Part shown: one piece after another, positions 36,101 through 42,526 of the stretch
How the letters are laid out: each line of letters opens with the position of its first letter
Numbering within the stretch: position 1 is the first letter of the stretch
Assembly: GCF_001673315.1 (NCBI RefSeq)
Contig: NZ_LZLQ01000124.1
Location: 1 to 64,000 of the forward strand
Length of the DNA: 64,000 nt
Direction: 5' to 3'
Source of the DNA: Mycobacterium asiaticum
GTDB lineage: Bacteria > Actinomycetota > Actinomycetes > Mycobacteriales > Mycobacteriaceae
The notes under the pieces: model-generated
What the model was told of the DNA's origin: nothing
The model's input: only the letters and a program-made list of their open reading frames with translations
Database searches by the model: none
Position numbers and translations under genes: made by a program

Positions 36101-36681
36101 GCCACCCGCTCAACGGGGTGGCGCACTTGCTGGCCACGCAGGTCGACACCGCCATCCCGGCGATCCTGGACGGTGACGTGCCCAACGACACCCAGGTGCG
36201 GGTGGGCGGCATCCTGGCCTCGGTCAACCGGCGCGTCAACAAGAACGGGATGCCCTGGGCCTCAGCGCAATTGGAAGACCTGACCGGTGGTATCGAGGTG
36301 ATGTTCTTCCCACACACCTACTCCAGCTACGGAGCCGACATCGCCGACGATGCGGTGGTGCTGGTCAACGCCAAGGTCGCCATCCGCGACGACCGCATCA
36401 GCTTGATCGCCAATGAGCTTGTGGTGCCCGACTTTTCCAACGCCCAGCCCAATCGTCCGCTGGCCGTCAGCCTGCCCACCCGACAGTGCACGATCGACAA
36501 GGTCAGCGCCCTCAAGCAGGTGCTGGCCCGCCATCCCGGCACGTCGCAGGTGCATCTGCGGCTCATCAGCGGTGACCGGATCACCACGCTGGAGCTGGAT
36601 CAGTCGCTGCGGGTGACGCCGTCGCCGGCGTTGATGGGCGACCTCAAGGAGTTGCTCGGACCGGGGTGTCTGGGCGCTTAA
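33130..36681 (+). CDS. dnaE1: DNA polymerase III alpha subunit, replicative
   Basis: This 1183-residue catalytic subunit copies the chromosome. The N-terminal PHP domain (FVHLHNHTEYSMLDGAAK) keeps its metal-binding His residues, consistent with the PHP-exonuclease proofreading known for mycobacterial DnaE1. The polymerase active-site acids are in PDIDIDFDDRRRGEM. HhH and OB-fold regions (VRVGGILASVNRRVNKNGMP) follow toward the C-terminus. A -10 box TAGACT (33115-33120) lies nine bases before the ATG, so the mRNA has little or no leader. The stop overlaps the convergent flavoprotein gene by four bases. No intein is present. Confidence 0.98.
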   Translation: MSGSSFGSSFVHLHNHTEYSMLDGAAKITPMLAEVERLGMPAVGMTDHGNMFGASEFYNTATKAGVKPIIGVEAYIAPGSRFDTRRITWGDPSQKGDDVSGSGSYTHMTLMAENATGLRNLFRLSSLASFEGQLGKWSRMDAELIAEHAEGIIATTGCPSGEVQTRLRLGHEREALESAAKWQEIFGAENFFLELMDHGISIEQRVRQGLLEIGRKLNIPPLATNDCHYVTREAAHNHEALLCVQTGKTLSDPNRFKFDGDGYYLKSAADMRRLWDDEVPGACDSTLLIAERVQSYADVWTPRDRMPVFPVPEGHDQASWLRHEVMAGLQRRFPAGVGQDYLDRADYEIKVICDKGFPAYFLIVADLINYARSVDIRVGPGRGSAAGSLVAYAMGITNIDPIPHGLLFERFLNPERPSAPDIDIDFDDRRRGEMVRYAADKWGHDRVAQVITFGTIKTKAALKDSARIHYGQPGFAIADRITKALPPPIMAKDIPLSGITDANHERFKEAAEVRSLIETDPDVRTIYQTARGLEGLIRNAGVHACAVIMSSEPLTEAIPLWKRPQDGAIITGWDYPSCEAIGLLKMDFLGLRNLTIIGDAIENIKINRGIDLDLESVPLNDKATYELLGRGDTLGVFQLDGGPMRDLLRRMQPTEFNDIVAVLALYRPGPMGMNAHNDYADRKNGRQPIKPIHPELEEPLREILSETYGLIVYQEQIMFIAQKVASYTMGKADALRKAMGKKKLEVLEAEYKGFYEGMTANGFSDRAVKALWDTILPFAGYAFNKSHAAGYGLVSYWTAYLKANYPAEYMAGLLTSVGDDKDKAAVYLADCRKLGITVLPPDVNESLVNFASVGKDIRFGLGAVRNVGANVVGSLIKTRSEKGKFTDFSDYLNKIDISACNKKVTESLIKAGAFDSLSHPRKGLFLVHTDAVDSVLGTKKAEAMGQFDLFGGADGDGACDSVFTIKVPEDEWEDKHKLALEREMLGLYVSGHPLNGVAHLLATQVDTAIPAILDGDVPNDTQVRVGGILASVNRRVNKNGMPWASAQLEDLTGGIEVMFFPHTYSSYGADIADDAVVLVNAKVAIRDDRISLIANELVVPDFSNAQPNRPLAVSLPTRQCTIDKVSALKQVLARHPGTSQVHLRLISGDRITTLELDQSLRVTPSPALMGDLKELLGPGCLGA

Positions 36682-37124
36682 CCGAAGTCGACGCGGACAA
36701 TCGCGCTGTCCGCCCACACGCCGCGGTCGCGTGCCCGCCGCAGCTTCTCCCGCAGCGGCAAATCGCGGTGCACGTTGGTCACTCCCGGAATCTTGAGTAA
36801 CGGCACGATGTTCCACTGCCAGCCATACCGACGGTGGAGTACGCGGTTGGCGCGGTCGGCCTCGGGGCCGCTCAGCAGGGTGGCCCGACCCACCGCCTCC
36901 GCCGCATCGGGTTGCACGCGCCCCCGATGGTCGCACGCGGTGAGCCGGACTTCAGGTCGCGCGGTCAGCCGCTTGGTCTTGGGGCCCACCTTGGTTCGGA
37001 ACACCAACGCGTCTGCGTCGAAGGCGAACCAGATCGGAGTGTCGACGGGTGTGCCGTCGCGGCGGTAGGACCGCAGCAGGACGTAGCGGGCATCGCGCAG
37101 TGCGGGGCGTGTGGAGGTGTGCAT
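36678..37124 (-). CDS. PPOX-class FMN/F420-binding protein divergent from a MerR regulator
   Basis: This 148-residue split-barrel protein resembles F420- or FMN-dependent pyridoxamine-phosphate-oxidase-like enzymes. It shows YVLLRSYRRDGTPVDTPIWFAF and the repeated strand FRTKVGPKTKRLTARPEVRL. The cofactor cannot be settled from sequence. The ATG at 37124 is chosen over an in-frame TTG at 37136 because the best promoter (-35 TTGACT at 37161-37156, 19-base spacer, -10 at 37136-37131) would start transcription beside the ATG. The 19-base spacer with a central dyad is what MerR activators require, so it is probably the target of the neighbouring regulator. Confidence 0.85.
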   Translation of the reverse strand: MHTSTRPALRDARYVLLRSYRRDGTPVDTPIWFAFDADALVFRTKVGPKTKRLTARPEVRLTACDHRGRVQPDAAEAVGRATLLSGPEADRANRVLHRRYGWQWNIVPLLKIPGVTNVHRDLPLREKLRRARDRGVWADSAIVRVDFG

Positions 37125-37139
37125 GGGCCGAGTCAAGCA

Positions 37140-37157
37140 CTTAGAGTTGACTCGAAG
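37140..37157. promoter_or_regulatory. MerR-type operator dyad
   Basis: CTTAGAGTTGACTCGAAG matches its own reverse complement at 14 of 18 positions (CTTnGAGTnnACTCnAAG). It lies between the divergent merR and PPOX genes, flanked by GTCAAGC at 37132-37138 and 37157-37163. The dyad sits between the -35 and -10 of the minus-strand promoter with the 19-base spacer typical of MerR-activated promoters. Confidence 0.7.
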
Positions 37158-37176
37158 TCAAGCCTGAAAGGTCCGG

Positions 37177-37608
37177 ATGCAACTCACCATCGGCGAAGTG
37201 GCCCGCGCGGCCGGGATTGCGGCGACGACACTGCGTTACTACGAGCAGATCGGCCTGGTCCCCCCGCCCGCCCGACTCGGCGGACAGCGTCGCTACGACG
37301 GTGCGGTCCTCGACCGGCTCGAAGTCATCCGGCTGTGCAAGTCCGCCGGGTTCTCCCTGGAAGAGATCCAACTACTGTTCGCCGACGAAGAGCCGGGCCG
37401 TCCCGCCAGTCGGGCGCTCGCCGAGCGCAAACTCGTCGAAATCGACGCTCAGATAACAGCATTGGCGCGGGCACGCGAGGTCATCGAGTGGGGGATGCAG
37501 TGCACCTGTCCCTCGATCGATGCCTGCACGTGCGGAATTCACCCTCGACCGCCTGCGGCGAATGCCACGCTCTCACAACGGTCACCTATGAACGCGACAC
37601 CAGCGTGA
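37177..37608 (+). CDS. MerR-family transcriptional regulator with a cysteine-rich C-terminus
   Basis: This 143-residue regulator opens with the MerR winged helix (MQLTIGEVARAAGIAATTLR, YYEQIGL) and the wing RRYDGAVLDRL, followed by the dimerisation helix. The sensor tail has Cys109, Cys111, Cys117 and Cys119 in a CxCx5CxC arrangement. That differs from the SoxR iron-sulphur pattern (CxxCxCx5C) and from ZntR/CueR metal loops, so the signal could be a metal, thiol stress or an iron-sulphur cluster. It should bind the dyad at 37140-37157 and control itself and the divergent PPOX gene. The ATG has AAAGG about six bases upstream. Confidence 0.9.
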   Translation: MQLTIGEVARAAGIAATTLRYYEQIGLVPPPARLGGQRRYDGAVLDRLEVIRLCKSAGFSLEEIQLLFADEEPGRPASRALAERKLVEIDAQITALARAREVIEWGMQCTCPSIDACTCGIHPRPPAANATLSQRSPMNATPA

Positions 37609-37666
37609 CACTCGACATAAAGGACGTAGGCTCACCGGTGAGGCGGGGCGACGGAGGGGAGCGGTG

Positions 37667-37750
37667 ATGACCACAACCGAGGAGCTGTATTCCGAAGAGC
37701 CCGGCGCCCAGGTACACCAGCCCGCCGCCGCGGCGGCACAACCGGCATAG
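37667..37750 (+). CDS. Small ORF, 27 codons, directly upstream of plsB1
   Basis: The ATG is preceded by GGAGGGGAGCGGTG, a good ribosome site, and a TAGGCT -10 box lies at 37627-37632. The peptide is MTTTEELYSEEPGAQVHQP followed by an Ala/Gln tail; it is acidic and without a membrane segment. Its stop is ten bases before the plsB1 GTG, so the two could be translationally linked. It is either a genuine small protein or a leader peptide. Length is the main reason for doubt. Confidence 0.5.
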   Translation: MTTTEELYSEEPGAQVHQPAAAAAQPA

Positions 37751-37760
37751 GGGGACAACG

Positions 37761-39653
37761 GTGACTGCACGGCAGGTCGGTCGCAGCGGAGTGCGAAAGC
37801 TGCTGCAACGCACTGGATTCGTCGACGAATCCACGTCAGCGCTACCCACCGACCCCGATGCGGTCTCCCAATTGCTGGGCGCCCGCTGGTTCGGTGAGCG
37901 GCTGGACGCGCTGGCCGACGAGCTGGGCCGCGATCCCGCCAGCGTGCGGGTGGAGGCAGCGGGTTATCTGCGGGAAGTGGCGGCTTCACTGGACGAGCGC
38001 GCGGTGCAGGCCTGGCGCGGTTTCAGCCGTTGGCTGATGCGGGCCTACGACGTGCTGGTCGACGAGGATCAGATCGCGCATTTGCGTCGGCTCGATCGTA
38101 AGGCGACGTTGGCCTTCGCGTTCTCGCACCGGTCCTATCTGGACGGCATGCTGCTGCCCGAAGAGATTGCAGCCAACCGCCTGTCGTCCGCTTTCACTTT
38201 CGGCGGAGCCAACCTGAACTTCTTTCCGATGGGCGGCTTCGCCAAGCGGACCGGGACGATCTTCATCCGCCGCCAGACCAAGGACATCCCGGTCTACCGA
38301 TTCGTGCTGCGCGCATACACCGCACAGCTGGTGCAGAATCACGTCAACCTCACCTGGTCGATCGAGGGCGGCCGCACCCGGACCGGGAAGCTGCGGCCGC
38401 CGGTGTTCGGCATCCTGCGCTATCTCACCGATGCTGTCGACGAAATCGACGGTCCCGAAGTGTATTTGGTGCCGACCTCGATCGTGTACGACCAGTTGCA
38501 CGAAGTCGAAGCGATGACCACCGAAGCCTACGGCGCCACCAAGCGACCCGAGGACTTCCGTTTCCTGGTGCGGCTTTCCCGCCAGCAAGGCGAGCGGCTG
38601 GGCCGTGCCTACCTCGACTTCGGCGAGCCCCTTCCGCTGCGCAAGCGCCTGGAGGAACTGCGCGCTGACCCGTCGGGTACCGAAACCGTCGTCGAGCGCA
38701 TCGCGCTGGACGTGGAGCACCGGATCAATCGGGCCACACCGGTGACGCCGACCGCGGTGGTGAGTCTGGCGCTGCTGGGCGCCGACCGGTCGTTGTCCAT
38801 CAGCGAGGTGCTGGCCACGGTGCGACCGCTGGCCAGCTACATCGCGGCCCGCAACTGGGCGGTGGCCGGGGCGGCGGACCTGACGAACAAATCGACAATC
38901 CGCTGGACCCTGCACCAGATGGTCGACTCCGGGGTGGTCAGCGTTTACGACGCCGGTACCGAGGCGGTCTGGGGGATCGGCGCGGACCAGCATCTGGTGG
39001 CAGCGTTCTACCGCAACACCGCCATCCACATCCTGGTCGACCGGGCCATCGCGGAATTGGCGTTGCTGGCGGCGTCGGAAAACGCCCAGAGCTCGGGGAA
39101 TGCCGCTGTGTCACCCGCTGCCGTGCGCGACGAGGCGCTGAGCCTGCGCGAGCTGCTCAAATTCGAGTTTCTGTTCTCCGCGCGGGCGCAGTTCGAGATG
39201 GAACTCGCCGACGAGGTACGCCTGATCGGTCCGGTGGAGGACACCACCAAGAACGCCGGCGCCGACGAAGTGCGCGGATTGCTCGAGTCGGCCGACGTGC
39301 TGCTGGCGCATCTGGTGTTGCGTCCGTTCCTGGACGCCTACCACATCGTCGCTGACCGGCTCGCAGCTCTCGAGGACGAATCGCTGGACGAGGATGCCTT
39401 CCTCACCGAATGCCTCGAGGTGGGTAAACAGTGGGAGCTGCAACGCCGAATCGCCAACGCCGAGTCCAGATCGATGGAGCTCTTCAAGACGGCGCTGCGG
39501 CTGGCCCGGCATCGCGAGTTGGTTGACGGAGTCGATCAAGCCGACATCGCCAAACGGCGTCAGGAATTTGCGGACGAGATCGCGACCGCGACCCAGCGGG
39601 TCAACGTGATTGCGGAACTGGCCAGGACGCGGGTCAGTCGCGCTGTTCCGTGA
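37761..39653 (+). CDS. plsB1: Glycerol-3-phosphate acyltransferase (PlsB1-like)
   Basis: This 630-residue membrane-associated enzyme acylates glycerol 3-phosphate, the first step of phospholipid and triacylglycerol synthesis. The catalytic HX4D motif is HRSYLD at residues 123-128. The other blocks of the family follow: FGGANLNFFPMGGFAKRTGTIFIRR, WSIEGGRTRTGK and YLVPTSIVYDQ. A helical C-terminal third is usual for PlsB. The GTG at 37761 has AGGGGGA five bases before it. The gene ends 20 bases inside the convergent small membrane protein gene. Confidence 0.94.
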   Translation: MTARQVGRSGVRKLLQRTGFVDESTSALPTDPDAVSQLLGARWFGERLDALADELGRDPASVRVEAAGYLREVAASLDERAVQAWRGFSRWLMRAYDVLVDEDQIAHLRRLDRKATLAFAFSHRSYLDGMLLPEEIAANRLSSAFTFGGANLNFFPMGGFAKRTGTIFIRRQTKDIPVYRFVLRAYTAQLVQNHVNLTWSIEGGRTRTGKLRPPVFGILRYLTDAVDEIDGPEVYLVPTSIVYDQLHEVEAMTTEAYGATKRPEDFRFLVRLSRQQGERLGRAYLDFGEPLPLRKRLEELRADPSGTETVVERIALDVEHRINRATPVTPTAVVSLALLGADRSLSISEVLATVRPLASYIAARNWAVAGAADLTNKSTIRWTLHQMVDSGVVSVYDAGTEAVWGIGADQHLVAAFYRNTAIHILVDRAIAELALLAASENAQSSGNAAVSPAAVRDEALSLRELLKFEFLFSARAQFEMELADEVRLIGPVEDTTKNAGADEVRGLLESADVLLAHLVLRPFLDAYHIVADRLAALEDESLDEDAFLTECLEVGKQWELQRRIANAESRSMELFKTALRLARHRELVDGVDQADIAKRRQEFADEIATATQRVNVIAELARTRVSRAVP

Positions 39654-39843
39654 CCACCTTGAGCAGCAGCCCGACCGCGATGGCCACTCCGGCCCCGCCC
39701 AGCACCGCCGGCGCGGCGCTGGCAGTCACTGACCCGATGAGCAGCAGCGTCACAATCCCCGTGAGGACCGCGAACAGCTTGTGCCGCGGCCAGGGAACAC
39801 CCGCGATAAGCACATCGGTGCTGTTCAAGACGGGCTGAGTCAT
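39634..39843 (-). CDS. Small membrane protein, two predicted spans
   Basis: This 69-residue protein begins MTQPVLNSTDVLIAG, then has hydrophobic segments LFAVLTGIVTLLLIGSVTA and AVLGGAGVAIAVGLLLKVV and a short charged end. The ATG at 39843 is preferred over the GTG at 39864 because a TACACT -10 box ends seven bases upstream (39856-39851), fitting a leaderless mRNA. No function recognised. Confidence 0.7.
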   Translation of the reverse strand: MTQPVLNSTDVLIAGVPWPRHKLFAVLTGIVTLLLIGSVTASAAPAVLGGAGVAIAVGLLLKVVTEQRD

Positions 39844-39850
39844 GAAGTTG

Positions 39851-39856
39851 AGTGTA
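39851..39856 (-). promoter_or_regulatory. Leaderless -10 box (TACACT) of the small membrane protein gene
   Basis: TACACT on the minus strand ends seven bases before the ATG at 39843. It decides the start codon. Confidence 0.5.
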
Positions 39857-39911
39857 CCCGTCACTCGGGTTTTCGGCTAATCGAAACATTCGATGCGGCC
39901 GCTCTGCGGCC

Positions 39912-39917
39912 TAGAGT
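39912..39917 (+). promoter_or_regulatory. Leaderless -10 box (TAGAGT) of the nitroreductase gene
   Basis: TAGAGT ends six bases before the ATG at 39924. No ribosome site is visible, so a leaderless transcript is likely. Confidence 0.5.
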
Positions 39918-39923
39918 GTGGGC

Positions 39924-40361
39924 ATGGCGTTAGAAGGTGAATACGAACCCAGCCCGTCGGACTGGTCCCGCGAACAAGCCGACAAATACGTGGCATCGGG
40001 CGGGACCGAAGCCGGCGAATTGAAGGGCAAACCGATCATCGTGCTGACCACCGTCGGCGCCAAGACCGGCAAACTCCGTCGTACCCCGCTGATGCGCGTG
40101 GAGCACGACGGTCAGTATGCGGTGGTGGCGTCGCTGGGTGGCGCGCCGAAGCACCCGGTCTGGTACCACAACATCGTCAAGCACCCTCGGGTCGAGTTGC
40201 AGGACGGCAGTGTGTCCCGGGAATACGACGCTCGCGAGGTCTCTGGTGATGAGAAGGCGCTCTGGTGGGAACGGGCCGTGGCGGCGTGGCCGGACTACGC
40301 CGACTACCAAAAGAAGACCGACCGGCAGATTCCGGTCTTCGTGCTGACCCCGGTGAGCTGA
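39924..40361 (+). CDS. Deazaflavin (F420)-dependent nitroreductase family protein (Rv1558-like)
   Basis: This 145-residue protein of the Ddn family has the typical N-terminus EPSPSDWSREQADKYVASGG, the strand LTTVGAKTGKLRRTPLMRV and the motif HPVWYHNIVKHPRVELQDG, which together bind F420. Ddn homologues reduce quinones and activate bicyclic nitroimidazole drugs; activity of this member is not predictable. The start at 39924 follows from the leaderless promoter. It is followed by ilvA after 34 bp on the same strand, the same order as Rv1558-ilvA. Confidence 0.92.
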   Translation: MALEGEYEPSPSDWSREQADKYVASGGTEAGELKGKPIIVLTTVGAKTGKLRRTPLMRVEHDGQYAVVASLGGAPKHPVWYHNIVKHPRVELQDGSVSREYDAREVSGDEKALWWERAVAAWPDYADYQKKTDRQIPVFVLTPVS

Positions 40362-40395
40362 TCCACCCGCTGCGCCGTCATGGCACCATTGACCG

Positions 40396-41679
40396 GTGTC
40401 CGCCGAATTGAGCTCGAGCCCGCGTAGGTCACCGCTGTCTGCGGTGGATATCGACCGCGCGGCGCAACGGATTGCTCCGGTGGTGACGCCCACGCCTTTG
40501 CAATTGAGTGAGCGCCTCTCCGAGATCACCGGCGCGACGGTCTACCTCAAGCGGGAAGACCTGCAGGTGGTGCGCTCCTACAAGCTGCGCGGGGCATATA
40601 ACCTGCTCGTCCAGTTGTCCGAGGAAGAGCTTTCCGCGGGCGTGGTGTGCTCGTCGGCGGGCAATCACGCGCAGGGGTTCGCGTTCGCGTGCCGGGCACT
40701 GGGGGTGCGCGGCCGGGTCTATGTCCCTGCGAAAACCCCCAAGCAAAAACGGGACCGGATTCGCTACCACGGCGGTCAGTACATCGAGCTCATCGTCGGC
40801 GGATCGACCTATGACATGGCCGCCGCCGCCGCCCGCGCAGACGTCGAACGCACCGGCGCCACCCTGGTGCCGCCGTACGACGACCTGCGCACCATGGCCG
40901 GTCAAGGCACCATTGCCGTGGAAATCCTCGCCGAGCTGGGGCAGGAACCGGACTTGGTGGTGGTTCCCGTTGGCGGCGGCGGATGCATCGCCGGCATCAC
41001 TACCTACCTGGCCGAGCGAACCAGCAACACGTCGGTGCTGGGCATCGAGCCGGCCGGCGCCGCGGCCATGATGGCGGCCCTGGCCGCCGGGGCGCCGGTC
41101 ACCCTGGATCACGTGGACCAGTTCGTCGACGGCGCGGCCGTGGCATGCGCGGGAGCCCTGCCCTATGCCGCACTGGCCGCCGCGGGCGACATGGTGTCGA
41201 TCACCACGGTGGACGAGGGCGCGGTGTGCACCGCGATGCTGGACCTCTATCAGAACGAAGGCATCATCGCCGAACCGGCGGGGGCGCTGTCGGTCGCCGG
41301 CCTGCTGGAAGCCCAGGTCGAGCCCGGTTCCGTGGTGGTGTGCCTGATCTCGGGGGGCAACAACGACGTGTCCCGCTACGGCGAGGTCTTGGAGCGCTCG
41401 CTGGTGCATCTGGGTCTCAAGCACTACTTCCTGGTCGACTTCCCGCAGGAGCCCGGAGCGCTACGCCGGTTCTTGGACGAGGTGCTGGGCCCGAACGACG
41501 ACATCACTCTGTTCGAGTACGTCAAGCGCAACAATCGGGAAACCGGAGAGGCGCTGGTGGGCGTGCAACTGGGATCGGCGGCGGATCTGGATGGCCTGCT
41601 GACGCGTATGCGGGCGACCGAGATTCACGTCGAAACCCTGTTGCCGGGTTCGCCGGCGTACCGGTACCTGCTGCACTGA
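40396..41679 (+). CDS. ilvA: Threonine dehydratase, biosynthetic
   Basis: This 427-residue PLP enzyme converts threonine to 2-oxobutyrate, the first step toward isoleucine. The PLP lysine is Lys63 in RSYKLRGAYN, the phosphate loop is VGGGGCIAG, and CSSAGNHAQGFA is the substrate loop. A single C-terminal ACT-like regulatory domain (KHYFLVDFPQEPGALRRFL) suggests isoleucine feedback. The start is GTG at 40396 (VSAELSSSPRR). Isoleucine supply also governs the ileS T-box elsewhere in this window. Confidence 0.95.
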   Translation: MSAELSSSPRRSPLSAVDIDRAAQRIAPVVTPTPLQLSERLSEITGATVYLKREDLQVVRSYKLRGAYNLLVQLSEEELSAGVVCSSAGNHAQGFAFACRALGVRGRVYVPAKTPKQKRDRIRYHGGQYIELIVGGSTYDMAAAAARADVERTGATLVPPYDDLRTMAGQGTIAVEILAELGQEPDLVVVPVGGGGCIAGITTYLAERTSNTSVLGIEPAGAAAMMAALAAGAPVTLDHVDQFVDGAAVACAGALPYAALAAAGDMVSITTVDEGAVCTAMLDLYQNEGIIAEPAGALSVAGLLEAQVEPGSVVVCLISGGNNDVSRYGEVLERSLVHLGLKHYFLVDFPQEPGALRRFLDEVLGPNDDITLFEYVKRNNRETGEALVGVQLGSAADLDGLLTRMRATEIHVETLLPGSPAYRYLLH

Positions 41680-41760
41680 GCCCGCCGGTATCTGCTCGGG
41701 TGTCTGCCGAGCGGCCGCGAAATGCCATTCGCAACGGCGTGCCGCTGTGCGGACACGCGC

Positions 41761-41826
41761 GCTCGCCGTCAGCGGGGCGCTCGCGATCAGCGGGGCGCTC
41801 GCCGCCAGCGGGGCGCTGGCCGTCAG
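41761..41826. repeat. 18-bp tandem repeat, 3.7 copies, between ilvA and a PPOX gene
   Basis: Units GCTCGCCGTCAGCGGGGC (41761-41778), 41779-41796 and 41797-41814 plus a 12-base partial copy differ by one to three bases. The array occupies the gap between two convergent genes and touches the end of the PPOX-like coding sequence at 41823. Confidence 0.85.
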
Positions 41827-42464
41827 AGGTACGACGGCAGCGGGATAGCGGGGTCGAGACCGGCGGCCGGCTCGGGCGTCCCGGCGGACACCGTCAGCGG
41901 CACCACTCCGGCCCAATACGGCAGCTTGAGGTCCTCGTCGTCGTCGGCCACACCCCCAAGGCGCACCTTCGCCGAAACTTCGACCAGGTCGAGGGCGAGC
42001 ACGGCGGTGGCGGCGAGTTCGCGCGGGTTCGGAGGTCGGCAGTCGTCCGCTCGCCCGGGCCGGATGTGGTCGAGCAGCGCGTGCAGAGCCTGCCGCTTCT
42101 CTTCGGGGTCGTCGACAAGGCGGGCGGTGCCCATGACGACAACCGAGCGGTATTTCAGTGAGTGGTGCATCGCCGAGCGGGCCAGCACCAGGCCGTCTAC
42201 CAAGGTGACGGTGACGCAAACGGGCAGGGCGGCCGGGCGCGCCGCCAACATCGGGCCACTGCCCGAGGACCCGTGCAGGTACAGGACTTCCCCTAGCCGG
42301 GTATGGGTGGTCGGCAGTACCGCCGGCCGCCCGTCTTTGACGTATCCCAGGTGGCAGATGAGCGCTTCGTCCAGGATGCGGTGGACCGTGTCGCGGTCAT
42401 AGCGCGCCCGTTCCCGGTAGCGGGTGGGCGTGGTCCGGGCAGTCGGTCGGTAGTCGATGTCCAC
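41823..42464 (-). CDS. Pyridoxamine 5'-phosphate oxidase-like flavoprotein (NimA-type), divergent from a MocR regulator
   Basis: This 213-residue split-barrel FMN-binding protein shows DTVHRILDEALICHLGYVKDG, the HGSSGSGPML phosphate-binding region, and the strand KYRSVVVMGTARLV, as in NimA/PPOX-like proteins. The GTG at 42464 begins MDIDYRPTARTTPTRY. The last residues (PAIPLPSYL) meet an 18-bp repeat array. It is divergent from the MocR gene by 47 bp; MocR regulators commonly control PLP metabolism or such a flavoprotein. Whether it oxidises pyridoxamine phosphate or reduces nitro compounds is not clear. Confidence 0.88.
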   Translation of the reverse strand: MDIDYRPTARTTPTRYRERARYDRDTVHRILDEALICHLGYVKDGRPAVLPTTHTRLGEVLYLHGSSGSGPMLAARPAALPVCVTVTLVDGLVLARSAMHHSLKYRSVVVMGTARLVDDPEEKRQALHALLDHIRPGRADDCRPPNPRELAATAVLALDLVEVSAKVRLGGVADDDEDLKLPYWAGVVPLTVSAGTPEPAAGLDPAIPLPSYL

Positions 42465-42492
42465 GGCGGCAACCCTTGCGTGATAGTTTGTT

Positions 42493-42526
42493 CTAGTACA
42501 TACTTAGCTTTATGCCAGTACGATAC
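42493..42526 (+). promoter_or_regulatory. Direct-repeat candidate operator for the MocR regulator
   Basis: CTAGTACATAC (42493-42503) and CCAGTACGATAC (42515-42526) form a direct repeat with a 22-base period, near the pattern MocR proteins favour. The second copy overlaps the first codons of the regulator, fitting autoregulation. Confidence 0.4.

Noticed and set aside
33139..36126. A 995-codon frame antisense to dnaE1
   Set aside because: A shadow of the GC-rich codon bias; the protein has no motif, while dnaE1 on the other strand is unambiguous.
37177..37608. SoxR identity for the MerR regulator
   Set aside because: The cysteine spacing CxCx5CxC differs from CxxCxCx5C of SoxR.
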